Positions 1 through 6,907 of a stretch of 10,980 nt of DNA are shown in pieces. A program made the position numbers and the translations under genes. The notes beneath the pieces are model-generated. The model saw only the letters and a program-made list of their open reading frames with translations, did not search any database and was not told the origin of the DNA. The stretch's first letter is position 1. Every line of letters begins with the position of its first letter. Source of the stretch: Actinomycetota bacterium (GTDB lineage Bacteria; Actinomycetota; Actinomycetes; JACCUZ01); assembly GCA_030841245.1 (NCBI GenBank), contig JAVEDG010000334.1, forward strand, positions 1-10,980, in the 5' to 3' direction.

Positions 1-1667
1 ATGCCATCCAGGTCGCCGATGGCACGTACAGCTTCGGTGGGGCGACGGACGCCCTCTGGATGGCGTCCTACCTCCTCATCGGGGTCGCCGCCCTTCACCC
101 GGCGGCGCGCCGGGACTCCCGATCGACCGCGACCGGAGGACATTTCATCTCCCACGCCCGGCTCGCCTTCCTCGGCGGCTCTGTGCTCGCGGGACCCGCG
201 CTGCTCATCACCCGGCCGCATGACCTTGTCGTGGTCACGTGTGCGAGCGCGGCATGCTTCATCCTGGTTCTGGCTCGGCTCACCGGGCTGAACCGCAAGC
301 TGCTCACGGTCAGTCGAGAGCTCGAGACGCGCGCATCGACCGATTCACTCACGGGACTGGCCAACCGGAGGTTCTTCCGGAGTCAGCTGGCTTCGGCCGT
401 GGCCGCGCACGACCGCAGCAAGGGCGTCCTGGCCGTCCTCTTCGCGGACCTGGACGACTTCAAGGATGTCAACGACAGTCTCGGTCACGCTGCGGGGGAT
501 GAACTACTTCAGATGGTGGCGGCCCGGCTGGGTCACGCAGTCCGGCCCTCCGATGTGGTCGCGCGCCTCGGGGGTGATGAGTTCGCCGTTCTTCTCCGCA
601 GCGTACCCAGTCCGCAAGTGGCGCTGCTCGTGGCCGAACGCGTGGTGACAGACCTCGCCGCCCCCCTGGAGATCGCGGGGATCCGCGTCCACGTCGGCGC
701 GAGTGTCGGCATAGCCATTCACGAGGCCGGCAGCGACCCGGAGAGTCTGATGCGCGAAGCCGACGTCGCGATGTACGCCGCGAAGGGCCGGGGCAAGAAC
801 CGGGTGGAGCGCTATGACGCGACTCGCAACGACGCCGCCATCGAGCACCAGGCCCTCAAGGTCGAGCTCGCCGAGGTCGCGCTGCGCGGAGAGCTCGTCC
901 TGGACTACCAGCCCATCGTGAACCTGACCTCCGGCCAGCTGACGGGGGTCGAGGCACTCGTCCGGTGGCAGCACCCGACCAGAGGACTGCTGCCCCCGTC
1001 GGCCTTCATCGGAATGGCCGAAGAGACCGGGGACATCGTGGCCATCGGCTCCTGGGTGCTCCGAACGGCACTCCGCCAGATGCAGGACTGGGAGCGTCGC
1101 CACGGATCGTCGCAAGTCTGGGTCTCGGTGAACGTGTCGATCTGCCAGCTGGAAGAAGCGGGATTTGCATCTCTGGTGGAAGAGCTGCTCGTGGAGTCGG
1201 AGGTGGACCCGCGGCGCCTTGTCCTCGAGGTGACCGAGTCCGTGGTCGCGGATCCTGAGGGCGGAGCGGGCGCCTCTCTCGAGACCCTCAGACGTCTTGG
1301 AGTTCGCGTCGCGCTCGATGACTTCGGCACCGGCTACTCCTCGATCAGCAACCTTCGGCAGCTTCCGGTGGACGTGATCAAGATTGACCGCTCCTTCGTC
1401 TCCGGCGAACAGGCCGACCAGCCAGGCGACGTACTGCTGGAGGCGATCATCGGTCTCGCGTGGCGCCTCGGCCTCGTCGTGATCCCCGAAGGCATCGAGA
1501 CGGCGGCTCAGCTGCAGCGGCTGCAGACCCTGGGCTGCAAGCTCGGCCAGGGATTCCTGATGTCCCGTCCGGTGTCGCCCACGATCATCGATACCTACCT
1601 CGCAGACGGCGAGGGCCGGGTGTCTTTGCCGGCGCACCTTCTTCCAGAGCCGTCTTTGGTCCCCTAG
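1..1667 (+). CDS. GGDEF-EAL cyclic-di-GMP cyclase/phosphodiesterase, 5'-truncated
   Basis: This is a membrane-anchored enzyme for making and/or breaking cyclic-di-GMP. The reading frame is open to the left edge (19 codons before the ATG at 60), so the true start and most of an N-terminal multi-helix membrane domain lie outside the window. Numbering from the ATG at 60, hydrophobic helices lie at about 36-52 and 57-75. A GGDEF domain follows at about 90-250, with the metal-binding FADLDDFKDVND stretch at 128-139 and an intact GGDEF at 171-175. RPSD at 162-165 lies exactly five residues before GGDEF and matches the product-inhibition I-site. The EAL domain covers about 265-515: EAL 298-300, N358, E393, the DDFGTGYSS loop from 420, K441, E478 and Q497. 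All expected metal and catalytic positions appear present, so both activities are possible. The loop read AEGVET in most relatives is PEGIET here. The stop is TAG at 1665-1667. The domain call is firm; the net activity is not known. Confidence 0.93.
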   Translation, partial: AIQVADGTYSFGGATDALWMASYLLIGVAALHPAARRDSRSTATGGHFISHARLAFLGGSVLAGPALLITRPHDLVVVTCASAACFILVLARLTGLNRKLLTVSRELETRASTDSLTGLANRRFFRSQLASAVAAHDRSKGVLAVLFADLDDFKDVNDSLGHAAGDELLQMVAARLGHAVRPSDVVARLGGDEFAVLLRSVPSPQVALLVAERVVTDLAAPLEIAGIRVHVGASVGIAIHEAGSDPESLMREADVAMYAAKGRGKNRVERYDATRNDAAIEHQALKVELAEVALRGELVLDYQPIVNLTSGQLTGVEALVRWQHPTRGLLPPSAFIGMAEETGDIVAIGSWVLRTALRQMQDWERRHGSSQVWVSVNVSICQLEEAGFASLVEELLVESEVDPRRLVLEVTESVVADPEGGAGASLETLRRLGVRVALDDFGTGYSSISNLRQLPVDVIKIDRSFVSGEQADQPGDVLLEAIIGLAWRLGLVVIPEGIETAAQLQRLQTLGCKLGQGFLMSRPVSPTIIDTYLADGEGRVSLPAHLLPEPSLVP

Positions 1668-1677
1668 CCGCGGTTAA

Positions 1678-1695
1678 CGGCGTCGACCTTCGCCG
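1678..1695 (+). terminator. possible weak hairpin after the GGDEF-EAL gene
   Basis: CGGCG at 1678-1682 can pair with CGCCG at 1691-1695 across an eight-base loop. It begins 10 bases after the GGDEF-EAL stop and ends 16 bases before the hydrolase start. The stem is only five base pairs and no T-run follows, so it could be a weak attenuator-like structure or chance in GC-rich DNA. Confidence 0.2.
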
Positions 1696-1711
1696 ATGAC
1701 ATGATGCGTCA

Positions 1712-2602
1712 GTGCTGTCGAGGCGGGGGTTCCTCATCGGCGGTGCCGCTGCCACGGTGGCGGTCGCCGGCGGTGGACTGGTCGCCGTGGAGACCGGCGC
1801 CCTGCCGGGTCGGGTTCCAATCGGCCGGCGGGTCGGTGACTGCAACGTCGACGCGGCCGTCCCCGACGAGGCCGCCGGCCCATTGCGCGAGAACGAGTTC
1901 ACCTCGGCGTACCGGCATCGCCCGATCCGTTGGATGCTGGCCCTGCCGCCCGGGCACGACGTACGGGGGCTGCCGGTCGCACTGGTCCTGCACGGTCGCG
2001 GAGGCGACGCGCGTACGGCGTTCGACAAGGTCGCCATGCATCGTTTCCTCGCCCAGCACGTCAAGCGGGGCGGAAGGCCGTTCGCTCTCGCCACCATCGA
2101 CGGCGGCACCGTGTACTGGCACCCGCGGGCGTCTGGAGACGACCCATTGGGCATGCTCGTCCACGAGCTCCTCCCGCGGCTCCGCGCAGCCGGTCTGCGC
2201 ACCGAGCGGGTGGGTGCCCTCGGCTGGTCGATGGGCGGCTACGGTGCCCTGCTGCTCGCCCGGCAGTCGCATCGCGGCCGGCTCGGCGGGACCGAGGTGG
2301 TGGCCGCCTCCGCAGCCAGTCCGGCGCTGTTCGCATCCTTCGCAACGGCGAGTGATGGTGCGTTCGACGGTCCGGCAGACTTTGCCAGGTGGGGCGACCT
2401 GCTCGCCCACCCCGGTGTTTCTAGCGAGACGATCTTGCAGGTGTCCTGCGGCAGCAACGACACGTTCCGCTGGAACGCCGAGCGCTATCGCGCCGCCGTC
2501 CACCCGACGCCCAGGGGCGATATCAGCCGTGGCTGTCATGACGCCGGCTACTGGCGCAGCCGGGCCACTGCACAGCTCGCCTTCCTCGGCGCGGCCCTCT
2601 GA
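1712..2602 (+). CDS. Tat-exported alpha/beta-hydrolase (esterase D / antigen 85-like fold)
   Basis: This is a predicted secreted or membrane-anchored serine hydrolase; the substrate is unknown. Translation from the GTG at 1712 starts with a twin-arginine signal (SRRGFLIGG, residues 3-11) and a hydrophobic stretch to about residue 26. There is no lipobox cysteine and no clear AxA cleavage site, so it may stay anchored. The hydrolase core begins near 70. LHGRGGD at 93-99 would form the oxyanion region, and GWSMGG at 171-176 is the nucleophile elbow with Ser173. Asp250 (GSND) and His276 (CHDAG) complete a plausible triad. The GWSMGGYGALL pattern resembles the esterase D/antigen 85 group. Its only three cysteines are C44, C246 and C275; the last two flank the catalytic Asp and His and could form a disulfide after export. 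It lies 44 bases after the GGDEF-EAL gene with no strong ribosome-binding site. The start rests on the signal peptide. Confidence 0.85.
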   Translation: MLSRRGFLIGGAAATVAVAGGGLVAVETGALPGRVPIGRRVGDCNVDAAVPDEAAGPLRENEFTSAYRHRPIRWMLALPPGHDVRGLPVALVLHGRGGDARTAFDKVAMHRFLAQHVKRGGRPFALATIDGGTVYWHPRASGDDPLGMLVHELLPRLRAAGLRTERVGALGWSMGGYGALLLARQSHRGRLGGTEVVAASAASPALFASFATASDGAFDGPADFARWGDLLAHPGVSSETILQVSCGSNDTFRWNAERYRAAVHPTPRGDISRGCHDAGYWRSRATAQLAFLGAAL

Positions 2603-2626
2603 GCGCGTCCAGCCCAGGAGCGCTCA
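2600..2626. terminator. bidirectional hairpin containing both stop codons of convergent genes
   Basis: TGAGCGC at 2600-2606 is the exact reverse complement of GCGCTCA at 2620-2626. Inside it TCC (2608-2610) pairs with GGA (2617-2619), leaving one bulged G at 2607 and a six-base loop at 2611-2616. That gives a 10-bp stem. The TGA stop of the hydrolase (2600-2602) and the TGA stop of the kinase on the other strand (2624-2626) are the ends of the two arms. No T-run follows on either strand, which is common for GC-rich actinobacterial hairpins. Termination is inferred from shape and position. Confidence 0.6.
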
Positions 2627-4891
2627 ACCGTCGTCTCCGGCTTGTTGTTCGGAGCGCAGCAGAGCACCGATCCTGGCCACCAGGTCGGCGCCGGAGAACG
2701 GCTTGACCATCACGGCGGAGTGATCGTCCCCCAGCGCCGCCGGCTTGGTCTGCGGCGCGTAGCCCGACATGAGCAGGACCGGCACGTCGGGCAACAGCTC
2801 GCGCAAGCGTACGGCGAGGTCAGCGCCCGACATGCCGGGCAGGCTCATGTCGGACACCAGCAGGTCCGGGCGCACGTCGGAGAGCAGCAGCAGTGCCTCC
2901 TCTGCGCTTCCGGCGGCGTGGACCTTCACGTCGGCTCGTTCAAGGGTCCGGACCAACGCCTCGCGCAGAAGTTCCTCGTCCTCGACGAGCAGGACGACGG
3001 CCCCGCCGGCGACGGTGGGCTTCGGCATCGCCCCGCCGGGTTCGGTCGTCGGGGCGTCGCCGACGGCGGGAAGGAAGACCCGGACGCTGGTGCCACGGTC
3101 CGGCTCCGAGTAGAGCGTCACGTCGCCACCGGCTTGCCGGGCGATGCCATAGACGCTGGCCAGCCCGAGTCCGGTTCCCTCGCCCGGCGCCTTGGTGGTG
3201 AAGAACGGGTCGAACGCGTGGTTGACGGTGTCCTGACTCATGCCGGTCCCGGTGTCGGTCACCGTCAGCTCGACGTACTTCCCGGGGGCCAGCTCCTTGG
3301 GCTCGCCGGCACCCAGCTCGTCGAGGCGCAGGTTGCGGGTGGTGAGCGTGAGGGTCCCACCGTCCGGCATCGCGTCGCGCGCATTGACCGCGAGATTCAT
3401 CAGGACCTGGTCCAGTGTGATCGGGTCGCAGGCCACCGGCCAGGTCCCGCTGGCCAGGTGTGTCACGACGTCGATCGACGCCGGCAGGATCCTGTGCAGG
3501 ATCGCGCTGACCTCTGTGACGGCGGCGACGGTGTCCGCGCTTCCTCGGCTCACCTCGCCGCCCCGGCCGAACGTGAGCAGCTGACGGGTCAGGCCGGCCG
3601 CTCGCTCGGCTGACGCGATGATGGCTGCGACGTCGTCGCGGTCCTGGCCCCGTGGGAGGTTCTCCTGCACCAGGCCGGCGTAGTTGAGGATGACGCCGAG
3701 CTGGTTGTTGAAGTCGTGTGCCACTCCAGTGGCGAGCTGCCCGAGCGCGTCGAGCCGTTCCTTCTGGCGCAGCCTGTCCTCGAGGCGGCGCGCGTCCGCC
3801 GCTGCAGCGGCACGTGCCGTCAGGTCTCGCAGGTAACCGGTGAAGACCGGGGCCCCTGGGATGTCGACGCGGGTGATGGTGACCTCGACAGGGAACCGGG
3901 AGCCGTCGCGTCGCAGCGCGGTGAGCTCGAGGCGGGCGCCCAGCATGGGGGAGTCGCCGGTATGGCGGTGCACCGCCAGACCCTGCCGGTGCGCCTCCCG
4001 GGACTCCTCCGGGAGCATCAGCCCCGCCAGCTCCCGGCCCAGCATCTCCGCCTCGGCCCACCCGGTCATGACACAGGCCGCCGGGTTTGCCTCGAGGATG
4101 ACTCCGGCAGAGTCGATCGTGATGATCGCGTCGAGCGCCCCCTCGAGTATCGCGGCCTTGCGCGCGGCCACGTCCGCTGCGGCCGAGGCCCTGCGCAGCT
4201 GCTCGGTCACGTCTCGACCCACGGCAGCGATCCCGACGATGTGACCTTGCGCCGACCTGATGGGAGACGCGGACAGCGACACGTCCAGCTCGGTCCCGTC
4301 CTTCGCCACCCGCTTGGTGATGCGGGACGACACTCGTTCTCCCGCGGCCACTTCACGGATCACCCGTTCCGTTTCGGCCCGGTGGTCCGGCGGGACGATG
4401 AGCGAGATGTGCCTGCCTGCAGCCTCCTCGGCGGTCCAGCCGTACATGTGCTCGGCCGCGGCATTCCACGAGACGATCGTCCCGTCGACCGACTTGCCGA
4501 TGACCGCGTCGTTGGACGAACGGACGATCTCGGCGAGGAACGCGGCGTCGTGTTGCCGCCGCTGCCGGGTGCCGGCCGCCATAGCACTGACCACGGTCAC
4601 GATGATGGTGGCAAGCAGGAAGTAGGCGAGTTGAGCGTGGCTGTGCCACAGGTGGTCAGGGCCGGCGAGCGCGAGGATCGCCAGGACCGCATAGGCACCG
4701 ACCGCTGCGACCGACCTGCTTCCGGACGTCAGTGCCGCAATGGCGGGTGCAGCTGCCGCCAGCCCGACCAGGAGCGTGTCCGACCCGACCGAGTAGTCGA
4801 CGACAGCCACCACGGTCACCAGGGCGGCAGCAAGCGGCGCTCCGAGCAGTCGCTGGACCTCCGGGCTGGAGATCTGTGCCGATCCGATCAT
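2624..4891 (-). CDS. membrane PAS-PAS hybrid histidine kinase with C-terminal receiver domain
   Basis: This is a sensor kinase that would autophosphorylate on histidine and pass the phosphate to its own receiver domain. Numbered from the ATG at 4891 (755 residues), about four membrane helices occupy 14-105. PAS1 is at about 119-230 and PAS2 at about 246-359. The dimerisation/phosphoacceptor helix is at about 372-442 with VAHDFNNQLG and His392, typical of the HDFNN (HPK4-like) kinases. The ATPase domain is at about 487-609: N-box Asn503, DTGTGM from 546, and GTGLGL 572-577. A receiver at about 632-745 has the acidic pocket EDE 637-639, phosphoacceptor Asp681 (SDMSLPG), Ser709 and Lys730. I prefer the ATG because a strong GGGGGAGG lies 12 bases upstream. 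A GTG at 4930 would add 13 residues and cannot be excluded. No separate response regulator or phosphotransfer protein is next to it, so its output is unknown. The PAS ligand is not readable from the sequence. Confidence 0.93.
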   Translation of the reverse strand: MIGSAQISSPEVQRLLGAPLAAALVTVVAVVDYSVGSDTLLVGLAAAAPAIAALTSGSRSVAAVGAYAVLAILALAGPDHLWHSHAQLAYFLLATIIVTVVSAMAAGTRQRRQHDAAFLAEIVRSSNDAVIGKSVDGTIVSWNAAAEHMYGWTAEEAAGRHISLIVPPDHRAETERVIREVAAGERVSSRITKRVAKDGTELDVSLSASPIRSAQGHIVGIAAVGRDVTEQLRRASAAADVAARKAAILEGALDAIITIDSAGVILEANPAACVMTGWAEAEMLGRELAGLMLPEESREAHRQGLAVHRHTGDSPMLGARLELTALRRDGSRFPVEVTITRVDIPGAPVFTGYLRDLTARAAAAADARRLEDRLRQKERLDALGQLATGVAHDFNNQLGVILNYAGLVQENLPRGQDRDDVAAIIASAERAAGLTRQLLTFGRGGEVSRGSADTVAAVTEVSAILHRILPASIDVVTHLASGTWPVACDPITLDQVLMNLAVNARDAMPDGGTLTLTTRNLRLDELGAGEPKELAPGKYVELTVTDTGTGMSQDTVNHAFDPFFTTKAPGEGTGLGLASVYGIARQAGGDVTLYSEPDRGTSVRVFLPAVGDAPTTEPGGAMPKPTVAGGAVVLLVEDEELLREALVRTLERADVKVHAAGSAEEALLLLSDVRPDLLVSDMSLPGMSGADLAVRLRELLPDVPVLLMSGYAPQTKPAALGDDHSAVMVKPFSGADLVARIGALLRSEQQAGDDG

Positions 4892-4903
4892 GGGCCGCGT
4901 CGA

Positions 4904-4911
4904 CCTCCCCC
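4904..4911 (-). promoter_or_regulatory. ribosome-binding site supporting the ATG start of the hybrid kinase
   Basis: On the minus strand GGGGGAGG ends 12 bases before the ATG at 4891. The spacing is slightly long, but this is the best purine-rich site near either candidate start. The alternative GTG at 4930 has only a weak AGGG four bases upstream. Confidence 0.45.
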
Positions 4912-4961
4912 GGCAGACGGCCCTGCCCACACTGCCCTGCCGGGACCGTTACGTCGACCCG

Positions 4962-4985
4962 GCATCCGCGATAGTCGCGCGATGC
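4962..4985. other. inverted repeat in the gap between the fetB-like gene and the kinase
   Basis: GCATC-CGCG (4962-4970) pairs with CGCG-C-GATGC (4976-4985) around the five-base loop ATAGT, giving nine base pairs with one bulged C at 4980. It lies 121 bases past the permease stop and about 70 bases before the kinase start, both on the minus strand. It could be the permease terminator, an operator or leader structure for the kinase, or chance. The rest of the 4892-5106 gap is non-coding as far as I can see, and its part nearest the permease stop (about 5030-5106) is richer in A than the surrounding genes. Confidence 0.4.
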
Positions 4986-5106
4986 GGACGTCCGCCCGGA
5001 GTTCGGCGACCCGGCTCGGGCCGCCGCACATGAGGACAAAGCAGCTGTGGACGACGCAGGCACGGACAAATCAGAAGCTGAGGCGCACGGCGCCACTGAA
5101 ACCGAA

Positions 5107-5865
5107 TCAGGTCCCTACGTCCGGTTGCGGCCGGGCGCGGCCGAGCTGCGGGCCGAGCAACCGGGTGACGACGACGGTCGCGACCGCCTCGGCCGCGAGC
5201 AGACCGATGAGCACCAGCAGCTGCAACTTGCCGGCGTCGAGGGGCGACGCCCCGGCGAGCAGCAGGCCGACGTAAGCGCCGGGCAGCACCACCAGGCCGA
5301 CGTTGCGGGTCTGGTCGAGCGCGGGGACCAGCGCACGCCTCGCCGCCAACCGGCCGTGCGAGCGCACCGCGTCTGCTGCCGACGCCCCGATGGCCAGCCA
5401 TCCCTCGACCTCTTCCCATGACGCGTGGACCTGGTCCACGAAGCGCTGCCCGGACAACGTCGTCGCCGTCATCGCTCCGCCGATGAGCTGTGCCGTGAGC
5501 GGCACGATATGGCGGGCGTCCACCGGCACGGCCCGGCAGGCCACGATCACTGCCACCGCCAGCGCCGCCCCGGACGTGATCGCCGCCGTGGCCGCCGCCC
5601 AGGCCCGCGGAAGGGGGCGCAGCCTGCGCCCGGAGGTGAAGCCCGCAGCTGCGAGCATCACGAGCAGGTACGCCGGTGCCAGCGCCGGAGTCGCGAACAC
5701 GACCCGGATGACCGTCCCGACAGCGGCCATCTGCACCACCGCGCGGACGGTCGCTGTGATGACGTCGCGGCGCAGTCGCAACGCCGCAACCTGGTCGGCG
5801 ACCAGGAACACGGCCAGCAGAGCGCCGAGCGCGAGCGCGATCGCGCCGATCTGACCCGTTCCCAC
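5107..5865 (-). CDS. FetB-like ABC permease (UPF0014 family), orphan
   Basis: This is a membrane permease of the UPF0014 family. The characterised member, E. coli FetB, works with the ATPase FetA in iron export and peroxide tolerance. The 252-residue product has about six or seven hydrophobic helices, beginning at about 5-24, 36-57, 61-77, 92-111, 187-205 and 214-237. Family signatures are visible: IGGAMTATTLSGQR at 128-141 (corresponding to the NAM/T...N.L region), the cytoplasmic coupling stretch with AIGASAADAVRSHGRLAARRALVPALDQTRNVG, about 158-190, and VVLPGAYVGLLLAGASPLDA at 192-211. The only in-frame start before an upstream stop is the GTG at 5865, and it has no good ribosome-binding site. 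No ABC ATPase gene lies beside it: the neighbours are a kinase and a divergent DUF929 gene. It therefore either uses an ATPase encoded elsewhere or has another role. The family call is firm; the iron role here is inference. Confidence 0.88.
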   Translation of the reverse strand: MGTGQIGAIALALGALLAVFLVADQVAALRLRRDVITATVRAVVQMAAVGTVIRVVFATPALAPAYLLVMLAAAGFTSGRRLRPLPRAWAAATAAITSGAALAVAVIVACRAVPVDARHIVPLTAQLIGGAMTATTLSGQRFVDQVHASWEEVEGWLAIGASAADAVRSHGRLAARRALVPALDQTRNVGLVVLPGAYVGLLLAGASPLDAGKLQLLVLIGLLAAEAVATVVVTRLLGPQLGRARPQPDVGT

Positions 5866-5929
5866 CGGCTCATCATCGTGCCTGCGGTGCCGGCCGGTGA
5901 TCTCCCACTCCAGCGGTTACCGTGGAGGA

Positions 5930-5945
5930 GCCCGACGGTTCGGGC
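5930..5945. other. small hairpin in the divergent promoter region
   Basis: GCCCGA (5930-5935) and TCGGGC (5940-5945) form a perfect six-bp stem with a CGGT tetraloop. It sits in the 127-base gap (5866-5992) between the divergent permease and DUF929 genes, 47 bases before the DUF929 start. Just upstream TACCGT (5918-5923) resembles a TAnnnT -10 element reading rightwards, which would put the hairpin in the DUF929 5' leader. I see no convincing -35 for it, so promoter assignment is tentative. Confidence 0.3.
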
Positions 5946-5992
5946 CGTGACCGCCGTAGTGATCCGTTGCCTGGTGAGAGAGCCGGAGATCG

Positions 5993-6907
5993 ATGAGCCA
6001 GCGTGCGACCAACCCACGGGCACGGGACCGTGCCGCCGCGATGCGGGCAGCCCAGGCCCGGGCCGAACGCCGCCGTCAGCTGTTGCTGGCAGTGGGCGCG
6101 ATCGTGCTCGTCCTGCTCATCGTCGCCGGCCTGGTGGTGGCCAAGCTGGCAGGAGGAGGAGGCAGCAGCAGCACGACGACCGCGAAGGGCGGTGCCGCGA
6201 GCAAGAGCGTCGCGTCGCAGGTCACCTCGGTGCCGAGCTCGGTGCTCGACAAGGTCGGTGTCGGGTCGGCACAGGTCGCCCCTCGGCAGGTGAGCCTCCC
6301 GCGGTTGACGGCAGGCGGAAAGCCGAGATTCCTCTACGTCGGGGCGGACTACTGCCCCTACTGCGCAGCCGAGCGGTGGGCGATCGTCGAGGCCCTGTCG
6401 CGCTTCTGCACCTGGTCGCACCTGGGCACGACCGAGTCGGCGAGCAACGACGTGTACCCCAGCACCCAGACGCTGTCGTTCCATGGTGCGGGCTACACCA
6501 GCCGCTACCTGTCGTTCACCGGCGTCGAGAAGTCGACCAACCAGCTGGTGAACGGGCAGTACGCGCCACTGGACAAGCTCACCGCCGCCGACCAGAAGAT
6601 CGTCGACACCTATGACAAGGCGCCGTACACGGCCGGCGGCATCCCGTTCCTCGACATCGCCGGCGACTACCTCACCTCCGGGTCGACCTACTCGCCGGAG
6701 GTCCTCAAGGACAAGACCCGCGAGCAGATCGCCGCCGCGCTCGCAAACCCGAACGACCCGATCGCCAAGGCTGTGGATGGCAGCGCCAACATCTTGACGG
6801 CCGCCATCTGCGATGCAACAGGTGCTCGGCCCACGAACGTCTGCAACTCCAAGGGTGTGTCGACGGCGGCGATCATCCTCGCTCGCGCCCAGACCAAGAG
6901 CCAGTAG
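5993..6907 (+). CDS. DUF929 thioredoxin-like membrane-anchored protein with CPYC site
   Basis: This is a predicted thiol-disulfide protein acting outside the cytoplasmic membrane. The 304-residue product has a basic cytoplasmic N-terminus (1-28), one membrane helix (about 29-51), a Gly/Ser/Thr linker (about 54-64) and a thioredoxin-like domain. The active-site stretch is YVGADYCPYCAAERW with C121 and C124. IPF with Pro218 looks like the cis-proline loop (GGIPF, 215-219). Further cysteines are C139, C273 and C284; the last two could pair in the C-terminal part. DUF929 members have this layout and no settled biochemical function that I know of. The TAG stop overlaps by one base the GTG of a VKOR-family gene, which strongly suggests the two proteins form an oxidant-oxidase pair like DsbA with DsbB/VKOR. 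The ATG at 5993 has GGAGA only three bases upstream and GAGAGA eleven upstream; no better start gives the same complete N-terminus. Confidence 0.88.
   Translation: MSQRATNPRARDRAAAMRAAQARAERRRQLLLAVGAIVLVLLIVAGLVVAKLAGGGGSSSTTTAKGGAASKSVASQVTSVPSSVLDKVGVGSAQVAPRQVSLPRLTAGGKPRFLYVGADYCPYCAAERWAIVEALSRFCTWSHLGTTESASNDVYPSTQTLSFHGAGYTSRYLSFTGVEKSTNQLVNGQYAPLDKLTAADQKIVDTYDKAPYTAGGIPFLDIAGDYLTSGSTYSPEVLKDKTREQIAAALANPNDPIAKAVDGSANILTAAICDATGARPTNVCNSKGVSTAAIILARAQTKSQ

Noticed and set aside
504..1637. Long open frame on the minus strand inside the GGDEF-EAL gene (377 codons)
   Set aside because: It is the mirror of a clear enzyme gene in GC-rich DNA. The translation has no recognisable domain and is rich in His, Arg and Gly, as antisense frames are.
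4892..5106. Possible small gene in the gap between kinase and permease
   Set aside because: Open frames crossing it are continuations of antisense frames from the neighbours. No start with a ribosome-binding site and no motif was found.
3716..5275. Long plus-strand open frame across the kinase and the gap (519 codons)
   Set aside because: It runs antisense to the well-supported kinase, extends into the permease gene, and has low-complexity composition with no motif.
6151..6180. Run of GGA and GCA/GCAG triplets, resembling a short tandem repeat that could vary in length
   Set aside because: The units are triplets that encode a flexible Gly/Ser/Thr linker after the membrane helix, so length change would not switch the gene off. 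Codon bias explains the repeat.
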